Positions 47,101-52,832 of a stretch of 64,000 nucleotides of DNA are shown here, piece after piece. Position numbers and translations under genes: made by a program. Each line of letters starts with the position of its first letter. Position 1 is the stretch's first letter. The stretch is from Pleodorina starrii (lineage: Eukaryota; Chlorophyta; Chlorophyceae; Chlamydomonadales; Volvocaceae), in NCBI GenBank assembly GCA_030267565.1, contig BRXU01000036.1:868001-932000 (forward strand), in the 5' to 3' direction. Below the pieces are notes generated by a model that did not search any database, had not been told where the DNA came from, and was given only the letters and a program-made list of their open reading frames with translations.

Positions 47101-48248
47101 GGCAGGTAGGGTCAAGGACGCAGAAATAACGACTTAACGCTTTCGCATTGGGGCTGTGTGCCGGTTGGGGCTGTGTACCCGGGGGCCGCGGAAGCGCCCT
47201 GACCCCTGCGGCCTGGGCAAAGCAGGCGGGCCACGCGGCGCCAGTAGGGGTACCGACCCTCGAGGAGTACGGCACAGCAGGGAACCACCCAGTGGGCACT
47301 AGTCCGCTTCAGTGCGACTGTACAGTGCGACTGGAAGCTCGACAGAAAGAAGCATCCAGAACTTCCGTGCGTGCCCCTCCCTCCCTCGCTCGCTCTCTCG
47401 ACCGCCTCCCTTCTGCCCTCCCTTCTGCCCTCCTCCTGCCGTTTCTGCCCCCCCGGCCCCCTGCATTCCCCCCCGCCCCACCTGCCACCTGCCGACCATC
47501 TCCGGGTACTGGTCCTCCGGCGTGTCCGCATACACAGCCCCTGTACGGCGGTCCAGCAGGTATGTACGACCCTCCCAGGAGATGGGGTCAAGCACCCAGT
47601 CCGAGCCGCCGGCGCCGCCTGTGGAGGGCACGGCCCCCACACTGCTACGTGGCCCGTACCCAGTCGCCGCCACGGAGGACGAGGAGGACGGCCGAGAGTA
47701 GGCCACGGAGGAGCGGCCTGCGCCGCCAGGAGGGCGGGGATTGGGTGGTTTGCGTGGTTTCCAGGGACTGCAGAGGATGGACTGGCACGCCGGTGCACTG
47801 CCAGGGGGCCGAGCATCCATCACGACCCATGGGTCAAGAACTCCCGGGACCCCCGCCCCCCCATTACTTCCGACCCATCACATTTCCGGATGATGCGGCT
47901 TCGTTTCCACTCCCAACTACACAGTGATGAAAGGAGATCCCTCGCTGAGGGCGATGCGCGTGAAACGATCCCCTGCTGGCTTTCTGGTACCCTTTCCATG
48001 CCTGCCAGGGCTGCCAAAGGCCCACGAGGTCGCCAGTTACGAGGTTATCATCGCTATACCGGTTGTATCTGGTGCCATTAGCTCCCATGTTGTGGCGATT
48101 TTGGAATCCTCAACCCCGGGCCGTTAGCGAGGCCGCCCGGACCCGTACCCATGGTCATGCTGGCGCGGCTGCTCTCCACGGACTCTCGCACAAGCCGAGG
48201 GTCCTCGCGTACGCCGGGCTGCACATTCCGAGAGCCCATATGCGCCAT
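2284..48248 (-). CDS. Giant multi-EF-hand protein with WW/OCRE-like repeats (about 83 exons, about 4,993 aa)
   Basis: This is a hand-built model on the minus strand. The ATG is at 48248-48246, the TGA at 2286-2284, and 83 exons total 14,982 nt with splice phases agreeing at every junction. Exon 1 is 48248-48149, exon 2 is 47717-47482, and the last is 2706-2284; the rest are listed under the units below. The protein is 13 tandem units of about 300-400 aa: a WW/OCRE-like box, a short helix, then EF-hands 1-4. By eye, about 44 twelve-residue EF loops keep Asp at position 1 and usually Gly at 6. EF-hands bind Ca2+, so a large Ca2+ sensor or scaffold is the natural inference. No signal peptide, membrane span or enzyme motif is visible. 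The first exon and exons 72-76 are the least certain. I do not recognise a named orthologue. Confidence 0.8.
2856..3045 (+). pseudogene. TRA1/TRRAP-like exon fragment, antisense in the last intron of the giant gene
   Basis: The plus strand encodes a short, non-repetitive, conserved-looking peptide containing [16 protein letters not shown] and, further on, [10 protein letters not shown]. It is bounded by an AG at about 2855 and a GT donor at 3046. From memory this matches the FAT-domain region of plant/algal TRA1 (TRRAP), the PIKK-family scaffold of SAGA/NuA4, where the next residues would be an AW-containing helix. No further TRA1 exon was found on either side, and the segment sits wholly inside intron 3201-2707 of the minus-strand gene. 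A captured or transposed gene fragment is more likely than a working gene. Confidence 0.6.
3773..4361. repeat. (AGGG)n tetranucleotide array, about 590 bp
   Basis: Almost pure GGGA/AGGG repeats with a few GGCA and GGAA interruptions (about 3975-3990 and 4043-4055). On the gene strand this is (CCCT)n, running directly into GCGTCAG, the acceptor of exon 3765-3584, so the array takes the place of the polypyrimidine tract. Confidence 0.97.
4528..4565. repeat. (GATCCA)n hexanucleotide repeat
   Basis: About six tandem copies of CAGATC/GATCCA inside an intron of the giant gene. Confidence 0.9.
4991..5074 (-). tRNA. tRNA-like Pol III sequence (degenerate, probably a pseudo-tRNA or SINE remnant)
   Basis: The minus strand has an A-box-like TGGCCCAACGGTC and a B-box-like GGCTCGAACCC. 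A D stem (GCCC/GGGC) and a 5-bp T stem (CGGGG/CCCTG) can be drawn. The loop CTGTAAA would give anticodon GTA, but the anticodon stem is weak, the region between the D and T arms is about 9 nt too long, and the acceptor stem pairs at only about three positions. It lies in intron 5210-4856 on the gene strand. Confidence 0.4.
5680..10169 (-). CDS. Giant gene, unit R13, degenerate, Pro/Tyr/Gly-rich (exons 72-78)
   Basis: Exons 10169-10090, 9778-9721, 9112-8868, 8515-8084, 7702-7640, 7036-6795 and 6534-5680. Exons 72-76 are short or low-complexity and rest mainly on phase agreement. Exon 75 carries PPPPYTSS and PPPPYVEQ, both PPxY-type. Exons 76-78 keep remnants of EF helices ([41 protein letters not shown]). 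Exon 78 then gives about 190 residues rich in PYG, PPY and SYD. Confidence 0.6.
10510..14411 (-). CDS. Giant gene, unit R12 (exons 66-71)
   Basis: Exons 14411-13565 (the second largest), 13092-12986, 12471-12404, 11888-11798, 11345-11095 and 10694-10510. A long linker rich in alternating Arg with Asp/Glu precedes the box. The box is split inside the turn exactly as in R9: GVDPATG then LVYFQSS and DYPDLAGKL. The EF loops are [36 protein letters not shown] and [14 protein letters not shown]1 and EF3 are each split by an intron. Confidence 0.78.
12640..12705. repeat. GGGT/GGGC minisatellite
   Basis: Tandem GGTGGGTGGGCGGGTGG units in intron 12985-12472. It is G-rich on the plus strand. Confidence 0.85.
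12857..12965. repeat. Intronic repeat family 1, copy A
   Basis: About 105 bp beginning CAGCTCGGTAAGGTTACAGG and ending with a T-rich run before CCCC. It is nearly identical to the copy at 19466-19565 over the first 75 bp or so. It sits about 20 nt inside intron 12985-12472 of the giant gene. Confidence 0.85.
14746..17320 (-). CDS. Giant gene, unit R11, EF-hands degenerate (exons 60-65)
   Basis: Exons 17320-17073, 16833-16546, 16201-15928, 15725-15438, 15198-15046 and 14868-14746. An Arg/Asp/Tyr-rich lead and a poly-Gln run precede the box [15 protein letters not shown] then GAWPQLAAY. Positions equivalent to the EF-hands keep helical spacing but have lost the acidic loops; [15 protein letters not shown] is the nearest. 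This unit probably no longer binds Ca2+. Confidence 0.7.
15367..15430. repeat. Interstitial telomere-like tract, CCCTAAAA type
   Basis: Seven or so imperfect copies of CCCTAAAA (TTTTAGGG on the gene strand) directly downstream of the 5' splice site of exon 15725-15438. TTTTAGGG is the Chlamydomonas-type telomere unit. Confidence 0.85.
17330..17460. repeat. Poly-G tract with periodic C (GGGGGGGGC)n
   Basis: About 130 bp of G runs broken by single C or A, just after the acceptor side of intron 17637-17321. On the gene strand it is a C-only pyrimidine tract. Confidence 0.9.
17638..20022 (-). CDS. Giant gene, unit R10 (exons 55-59)
   Basis: Exons 20022-19688, 19288-19110, 18733-18632, 18176-18049 and 17764-17638. 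The box is [13 protein letters not shown], a Gly-rich insert, then VWPVLIGAR. The helix is [11 protein letters not shown]. The EF loops are [36 protein letters not shown] and [12 protein letters not shown]. Confidence 0.8.
19466..19565. repeat. Intronic repeat family 1, copy B
   Basis: Same orientation as copy A, with only a few substitutions and an internal deletion in the CTC-rich part. It lies in intron 19687-19289. It contains two near-copies of CGGTAAG. Confidence 0.85.
20114..20210 (-). tRNA. tRNA-like Pol III unit with A box, B box and T-run
   Basis: The minus strand has TGGCTCAGAGTGG (A box, 20201-20189), a perfect GGTTCGATTCC (B box, 20141-20131) and TTTTTTT (20120-20114), a Pol III terminator. 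The A-to-B spacing is about 61 nt, about 17 more than in a standard tRNA. No good acceptor or anticodon stem can be drawn, so a tRNA-derived SINE or decayed tRNA is more likely than a working tRNA. It lies in intron 20457-20023 on the gene strand. Confidence 0.5.
20259..20445. repeat. (CAGT)n tetranucleotide array
   Basis: About 45 copies with short CTCAGT interruptions, starting a few bases inside the 5' splice site of exon 20595-20458. Confidence 0.95.
20458..23202 (-). CDS. Giant gene, unit R9 (exons 49-54)
   Basis: Exons 23202-23042, 22774-22551, 22194-22066, 21733-21521, 21150-21032 and 20595-20458. The box is cut by an intron inside the TG turn: YYRDPDTG then [10 protein letters not shown]. 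The helix is [14 protein letters not shown]. The EF loops are [36 protein letters not shown] and [13 protein letters not shown] poly-Gly linker sits after EF2. Confidence 0.8.
22472..22541. repeat. (GTGCGT)n hexanucleotide array
   Basis: About 11 copies, lying about 10 nt inside the 5' splice site of exon 22774-22551. Confidence 0.95.
23700..27342 (-). CDS. Giant gene, unit R8 (exons 41-48)
   Basis: Exons 27342-27266, 26910-26733, 26370-26297, 25970-25862, 25450-25274, 24944-24828, 24275-24192 and 23821-23700. The box is diverged: [19 protein letters not shown] then [11 protein letters not shown]. The helix is [14 protein letters not shown]. The EF loops are [36 protein letters not shown] (degenerate) and [12 protein letters not shown] (degenerate). 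Confidence 0.75.
27469..30150 (-). CDS. Giant gene, unit R7 (exons 35-40)
   Basis: Rest of 30207-30047, then 29847-29682, 29277-29119, 28877-28644, 28227-28102 and 27537-27469. The box is [14 protein letters not shown] then [10 protein letters not shown]. The EF loops are [24 protein letters not shown] (degenerate), [12 protein letters not shown] and [12 protein letters not shown]. The intron after exon 36 uses a GC donor. Confidence 0.8.
27597..27640. repeat. Intronic repeat family 2, copy 1
   Basis: GGTTATCCACGTA, then TATAGGTCGGAGCC, in intron 28101-27538. It belongs with the four copies listed next. Confidence 0.7.
28416..28465. repeat. Intronic repeat family 2, copy 2
   Basis: GGTATCCACGTTTACGG, then CACGGAGCCCGTG, in intron 28643-28228. 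Confidence 0.65.
29424..29465. repeat. Intronic repeat family 2, copy 3
   Basis: GGTTATCCACGTATAGGCC, then GGAGCCCGTGGG, in intron 29681-29278. This looks like the least decayed copy. Confidence 0.7.
30151..33038 (-). CDS. Giant gene, unit R6 (exons 29-35)
   Basis: Exons 33038-32833, 32448-32358, 31927-31853, 31603-31466, 31196-31011, 30809-30591 and the start of 30207-30047. The box is [13 protein letters not shown] then [10 protein letters not shown]; the acceptor at 32449 was chosen because it keeps phase and joins WRYR to GTTYLLD. The EF loops are [36 protein letters not shown] and [12 protein letters not shown] (split across exons 34/35). Confidence 0.78.
32278..32312. repeat. Intronic repeat family 2, copy 4 (inverted)
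   Basis: The reverse complement matches copy 3 (GGTTATCCACGTATAGGCC, then GGAG), in intron 32357-31928. The opposite orientation argues for insertion rather than exon-linked duplication. Confidence 0.7.
33411..36740 (-). CDS. Giant gene, unit R5 (exons 23-28)
   Basis: End of exon 37060-36644, then 35949-35845, 35362-35267, 34779-34666, 34229-33982 and 33579-33411. The box is [15 protein letters not shown] then SWPQLLGKL; the helix is [13 protein letters not shown]. The EF loops are [36 protein letters not shown] (split across an intron, phase 2) and [12 protein letters not shown]. Confidence 0.8.
34255..34292. repeat. Intronic repeat family 2, copy 5
   Basis: GGCATCCACACAGGTAAAGG, then CCGGAGCCCG, in intron 34665-34230. 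Confidence 0.6.
36741..39732 (-). CDS. Giant gene, unit R4 (exons 17-23)
   Basis: Exons 39732-39645, 39266-39210, 38869-38795, 38456-38337, 37866-37813, 37638-37537 and most of 37060-36644. The box is [15 protein letters not shown] then [11 protein letters not shown]; the helix is [14 protein letters not shown]. The EF loops are [36 protein letters not shown] and [14 protein letters not shown]3 and EF4 share one exon here, unlike in R1 and R2. Confidence 0.8.
38065..38109. repeat. (AG)n dinucleotide repeat
   Basis: Pure GA/AG run in intron 38336-37867. Confidence 0.95.
38682..38781. repeat. 15-bp minisatellite GTGTGTGGCGGTCGG
   Basis: About six tandem copies, one with GATGGTCGG, just inside the 5' splice site of exon 38869-38795. 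Confidence 0.9.
40112..42773 (-). CDS. Giant gene, unit R3 (exons 10-16)
   Basis: Exons 42364-42249, 41958-41858, 41658-41529, 41205-41038, 40739-40593 and 40356-40112. The box is split by an intron after the [21 protein letters not shown], then VVGVQDASG. The helix is [14 protein letters not shown]. The EF loops are [36 protein letters not shown] (weak) and [12 protein letters not shown] (weak). A Gln/Gly/Ser linker follows. Confidence 0.8.
40383..40530. repeat. Interstitial telomere-like tracts, TTTTAGGG type
   Basis: Scattered GTTTTAGGG units at 40383-40400, 40430-40456 and 40510-40528 in intron 40592-40357, in the opposite orientation to the other loci. Shorter matches lie at about 21448, 33943, 34979, 36627, 39557 and 39954. 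Confidence 0.75.
42774..45433 (-). CDS. Giant gene, unit R2 (exons 6-10)
   Basis: Rest of 45502-45190, then 44899-44819, 44500-44204, 43761-43577 and 42917-42715. The box is [11 protein letters not shown] and the helix is the same as in R1. The EF loops are [36 protein letters not shown] and [13 protein letters not shown] poly-Gln run and Ser-rich linker follow, and the 12-bp palindrome is embedded in the linker, encoding TRGS. Confidence 0.85.
43061..43271. repeat. 21-bp minisatellite, ten copies
   Basis: Ten nearly perfect tandem copies of a 21-bp unit beginning CAGCCCGGGTTGGGC and ending TTCCCT, in intron 43576-42918. The period is a multiple of three, so it is open in several frames, but it is intronic in the gene model. 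Confidence 0.95.
45434..47717 (-). CDS. Giant gene, unit R1 (exons 2-6)
   Basis: Exons 47717-47482, 46991-46911, 46466-46200, 45842-45658 and the first part of 45502-45190. A Ser-rich lead leads into the box [10 protein letters not shown] and [11 protein letters not shown], then the helix [15 protein letters not shown]. The EF loops are [36 protein letters not shown] and [12 protein letters not shown]; the last is built across the exon 5/6 junction. Nearly identical to R2, including parts of the introns. Confidence 0.85.
46108..46175. repeat. Intronic repeat family 1, degenerate copy C
   Basis: Shares the order GGTAAA, TCCGGTAGGTAT, GTTCTGGGTC and TGCGGTATCTTCTT with copies A and B. Partial right ends of the same family appear at 35774-35816 and 42141-42180. 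All are in introns of the giant gene. Confidence 0.55.
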
Positions 48249-48792
48249 CGTTGATGGTCAGGGCGGCAGTCCTTCTTGCAAAGTGGTGCTGGGAATGCCG
48301 CTACTGCAGCTGCTGCTGCCGCAAGGGGAGATGGTTGTTGTTCTGATTGCACCGCTACTCCACGTTCATCGCAAAATATTCGTGCTAAGAACAAGGAGGC
48401 TGTGCACGTTGTTAAGTCGGGCGGCGGTTTGCGCAAAGTCGGGCGGCGGTTTGCGTTGAACAAGCTGCAAGCAAACTGAGGGCACCAAACGAGCGCACGC
48501 GAGTTCTTGTTATGTCTGTAATGCTCGTGCGATCGTGTCAGGACTGGCTGCGGCCCCAGTGCTTGTCTTTGAGCTGGGTTAACAAGTTGTCTGGCGCTCG
48601 AGTAACCGCCCAGCGTAGTGTTCCGTGATGATTAGCATTGCCATTCGCAGTATAAACGTCCTAAATATATTATAAGGCAAACAGTTCCGGGGAAAAGTAG
48701 GACATTGTGACCACAGTCAAACCCCCATGTCGAGTCCAGTGATTTCGTCGATAAACCATATATCAAGTCCAATAAAAGTCACAGCAAAATTG
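48249..48792 (-). promoter_or_regulatory. Presumed promoter and 5' leader of the giant gene
   Basis: Separates the presumed ATG (48248) from the RIBF poly(A) signal. A TATA-like TATAATATATTTA reads on the minus strand at about 48676-48664. A CGGCGGTTTGCG motif is repeated near 48420-48455. The start of transcription cannot be fixed by reading. Confidence 0.35.
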
Positions 48793-48797
48793 TTACA
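48793..48797 (-). terminator. Poly(A) signal TGTAA of RIBF
   Basis: Minus-strand TGTAA about 160 nt after the RIBF stop codon at 48957-48955, the expected distance for a volvocine 3' UTR. Confidence 0.65.
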
Positions 48798-48954
48798 CGC
48801 GGCCTTGCGGCAAGCCAACGCAATCAATGCGACTTGCTCCCGGCAACTGATTATTCGTACTGCTCCGCTTTTTCCACAATAAGCCCTCCATCAAGACGCT
48901 TTCGAACCCGGTATTCGAAAACGCGATGTATCGCATAAGGACAAAAAGCGACAC

Positions 48955-51900
48955 CTACCCGCAAGCATCAAAATCTACCAACAGCAACCCGCCACCCCCA
49001 ATCATCCCCGCCGCGGTTTGCAGCCACGAATCGCCCAGCTGAACCTCGATGCCAGAGTCGCTGAGCGCGACTATCACGCACACCCCGCCCGACGTGAGCA
49101 CAGCCGCTTCTACGCCCCCGCCACCATTGCCAACAGATGCCCAACCTGCCCCATCTTCCCCCATACCAGGCCCGGTCAGCACCTGCGACTCCGGCACCAG
49201 CTGCACCAGCGCCCGGTACTGGCCGTTCGCAGGCGGCTGGTTCTGGTAGGACGCGTAGGGCAGCGCCAGCCTCAACCCCCCGCCCGCCGCACGCCCATTT
49301 AACGAGGCGCAGCCACCACCGCCGATAAGCCCGTCAGCGGCACTTGCTGTGCAGCCATTGTTTTCACTGCTGCTGCTGTCGCTGCTGCCTGCACTGATGG
49401 TGGTGGTGGTGATGACGGTGGCCGAAGCCAGGTCGCAGACGAGGCGATACTTGCGACCCAGCAGCTGCTCCACGCTCTCCACCTGGCCCCGATCCAACAG
49501 CGCCCGGATCTGCAGCCCGGGCCCGACGGAGGAATGATTAAATTAGACGGAGGGAGGAAAGGAGGGGCCGGGAGGGAAAAAGAGGGGCCGGCGGAAGAAG
49601 GGGCCAGGATAGAATAGAGGGGCGAGGTGACGCTGAGGGATCGAAATAGGGTTTTGTTTGAGGCCAAGGACGAGGCAGAGCAAATAAGGGCACCCAGGCC
49701 AGGCGGGTGACAACCTATCCAGCATGAGCCCTAGAGCCTCAAGCCCCTCTAAGGCCCACTGCAATAAGAAGCGAGCGCCGTAAGCGCGCAGCAAGGCGGC
49801 ACACTCACCCGTGATGAGGATACCCGTGAGCTGGCCGCGGTCTCCGCCGCTGCCCCGCCGCCGCCGCCGCCTCCGCCGCCAGTTCCGCCGCCTCCACCTG
49901 CCCCGCCCGGCCCGTCTAGGGACTCCAGGCTCGTACTATACGCCTCGTCGCGGCTCGCCGTTGCTGCTGCTGCTGCCGCCACCGCCGCGGTAACACCGTC
50001 CCTGGTACCGCGTGTCGCAGTCGATGGCATCGACACAGCCGCACACCCCGTGCTGCTACTGCTGCTACTGCTGCTGCTACTGCTGCTATTTGTCCTGTCA
50101 GTGTGCGTGGCGGCCGCAGCCGCGGCGGCAGCGGCCGTTCCATTGCCGCCGCCATGCGCGTCCGGGTCGTTGGTGGTTGGCTGATCGGGAAGGGTCACCA
50201 GATCCACGATCTCGACGCGCATGCCGTACTGTCGTCCCAGTCGAACCAGCGTGTCCGCGTCGCCGGCGGCCTTGTAGCCTGGAGGGCAGAGGCCGGGCGC
50301 CAATGTCTTCTACATGCGTAACAACGTGACCGCAAACGGCTACATCTGATGACAACACGGCGTTTCAAGAACACCTGCGCAATACCCGTTTTTGATGGAC
50401 GCCCATGTCGCCGTTAACATAAATCTGCATTAAGCGATGCGGGCTCATACCAACATCAAACGGCACGCGGAGGTGGTGGTGTGGCGGAAATGTTGCCGAC
50501 GTAGCGATGCAGTCGGTATCCGTGGATTGATGGATGGATGGATGGATGGGCGGATGGATGGATGGATGGATGGGTGGATGGGCGGATGGATGGAAGCCCG
50601 GCTCAGCGATCAACCCGGCCCCGATCAACCCGGCGATCGGCCCGGCTCGGCTGCAGCGAGAATGAGTCCAGCCCAAGGCTTGGGTGGGCTAGGGCGCTCG
50701 CTGCCTGTTCCGCAAACGCATTCGCACCCACTCTTACCGAAGCGGTAGTTCCGACCCGCCACCACGCCCGCGGCGCCCAGATCACGAGCCAGCAGCGCCA
50801 CGAATTCCTCCGGGGCCATGCCGCGAATGAGGGAGAAAGGCAGCGTGCGCAGCCGCGGCGGCGGCGGCGGCGGCGACGCCACTCCGCTGGCTCCCAGCCC
50901 CGCTGGCTCTGATGCTGCTGTTGCTGCTGCTGCTGAGGCCCCCGCCGGCATTGCGGACTGCGTTGGTTCGCCACCGTTGCCGTTGCCGTTATGGCTGCCG
51001 TTACCGTTGCAGTTACGGTTACTGTTACCGTTGGCGCCGTTGGCGCTGCAGGCCGCCGCCCAGCCCCCCAGCACGCGGCCGCGGTCCTGTGGCGCCGTCA
51101 GCGGCAGACGGTCGGGCCAGCCCAGCACCGCCGCCATCCCGCTGAAGGACAGCAGTACGGCATCGCCTGCGGGGGCGGCAGCAGCGCCGACGGAGCTGAG
51201 AGTGCCGCCGCCAGCGTCGACCGCCGGCGTCGGCGGTGGCGTCGGCGGGTCTGCGCCACCGCCGCCTCCAGACTGTACGGCGTGTATCTCCCGCGCGAGC
51301 GCCGCCGCTGCCGCCGCCAGCGCGCGATGGCCCCGGTGCAGCGCGTCAAACTTACCCAGCGCCACGACGGAGCCTGCGGTTGGCGGTTGGCAGCTAGCCG
51401 TTAGCAATCGGCGCATAACTGCTTAAATGGGATGACCAAATCCATGACCTGAACCAGCCGGCAGCCCAACATCCGCCCGGCACTCCACACCCCAACAGCG
51501 CCGCCCACCACCAACCAACTGCCCAGCTGACGTCATCCCACACGGCCACCAAGCAGCCAACCAACCCACCAACCAGCTAACCAACCCAGCAGACAAGCCG
51601 CGCAGCCGGCACGTCCAACGGCAAAGTGTCCTGGCACTCAGCAGGGCCGGCTGCGCCGACCTACACCCCCAGCACCAGCACCAGCACCAGCCGCCCAGCA
51701 CACTGTACACGCCCCCATCCATCAGCCCGCCCAGGCACCCGCCCGCCCGCCCGCCCAGGCACCCACCCGGTCGCCTGAGTGGAGTGAGCCAGTTCTCAGA
51801 CGTCGTATCCTCAACCAGCAATCTCCCCAATCCCGGTCCCGCTCCTGCCTCCGCCGGCACCATAGACTCCTCCCTGCAGGCCCTCGCTCCGTTGCTCCCG

Positions 51901-52142
51901 CTGCTGCTGCTGTTGCTGTCACAGCTGCTGGTGGTGCTGCTGCGACCTCCGTCGCACGAGGCTGGGGATGCTGTTCCCGGGTTCTCAACGCTCGCGCTGC
52001 TACGGGGCCCCGCATCCAAGCCCGTCCCAAAAGCAGCTGCGTCGGCTGTGGCGCTCCTCGCGGTGACGAGGGGCGAGCAGCGGCTGGCAAACGTCCTCCC
52101 GACTGCACGCACAGACGGCCAAGACGTGCGGAAGACTGTCAT
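48955..52142 (-). CDS. RIBF: FAD synthetase (FMN adenylyltransferase), RibF type, probably plastid
   Basis: Four exons with matching phases: 52142-51767, 51373-50738, 50278-49809 and 49509-48955; 678 aa. RibF transfers AMP from ATP to FMN to make FAD. Visible motifs are [10 protein letters not shown] (about residues 132-141, the nucleotidyltransferase GxFDxxHxGH loop), [20 protein letters not shown] joined to [10 protein letters not shown], and SSSRIRALL (SSTRIR type) followed by LLGRKYRL. The first 125 residues are Ser/Arg/Ala-rich with few acids early, as expected for a transit peptide. As in plant plastid RibF, no riboflavin kinase motif was seen; the C-terminus is a small beta-rich region. 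A long Ala/Ser/Gly insert lies between the core and SSSRIR. An in-frame TGA two codons before the ATG supports this start. Confidence 0.85.
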
Positions 52143-52832
52143 AGATCAGCCTTTGCGCGCAGGCTGGTGAGGGTTGCGTTTGTAGGTTCGTGAAGATGGG
52201 GTAGCTTCGGGGTTTGGGCTGGGTTGGGTTGGGGGAACCAGTTTCGGGCTCACCTGGCGTCACCGCACCCGCCTCAAGGGAAGAACAGTCGCAGACTCGA
52301 GAGGAATGGGGCGCCCGGCATGGCGCGAAGAACGGCCCAAACGAGAAGGTGCCAGATGCTGTGCTGTGCAGCGATAGCCGCCGCGGGCCGCCCAGGGTTG
52401 CACAGCGCCCAGGAAGCATCGATTTTGGCAAATATATAGTGAGAAATGTAGCGATTCGACGGGCGATTTCGACAGAAGCCGTTCAGCCACAATCGGGCTG
52501 GCCGTTAACTAACCAGAACTTTCTTATGCACAGCAAGACATTTGGTGCATTGCACTACAACGCTAACATATTATATTAACCCGGATTGACATTTGCTGTG
52601 AGCGTCACGCGGAATTTAGAGCCGCAGGTGTACGACTTTGCGAGTTGCGACGATGATCACTTGTGCAGCAGACAAAGCACTGTGTTGCAGTACGTGCAAT
52701 TGCTCGGAAGTGGTGTTTTTCATATGAACGCATAAGCTGTCGCATAGCGTGAGACGGTGAGAGGGTCCGTTCCGGTACACGCTGCTGACGCTTGTGTCGA
52801 TTCAGTCGGCCCTACCTGTGTCAGTGATCGTC
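52143..52832. promoter_or_regulatory. Divergent promoter region between RIBF and the PRAT gene
   Basis: About 690 bp between two divergent start codons. The minus strand has TATATATTT at about 52438-52430, about 290 nt upstream of the RIBF ATG. The plus strand has TATTATATTA at about 52568-52577. Neither is proven. Confidence 0.4.

Larger units (their letters stand above)
7744..47835. repeat. Dispersed 12-bp interrupted palindrome GACCC-NN-GGGTC (at least 11 perfect copies)
   Basis: Perfect arms were seen starting at 7744, 14789, 15612, 16064, 23367, 37777, 42837, 43980, 45422, 46040 and 47824; spacers are AC, AT or GT. Near-copies are at 5769 and 42774. Those at 14789, 15612, 16064, 42837 and 45422 are in exons, encoding TRGS or DPWV; the rest are in introns. 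None was noticed in the RIBF, PRAT or LINE regions. Confidence 0.8.

Noticed and set aside
52000..52431. Upstream start (52431) for RIBF with a longer N-terminus
   Set aside because: Its frame does not match the RIBF frame at 52142, it overlaps a TATA-like sequence, and an in-frame TGA lies two codons before the chosen ATG.
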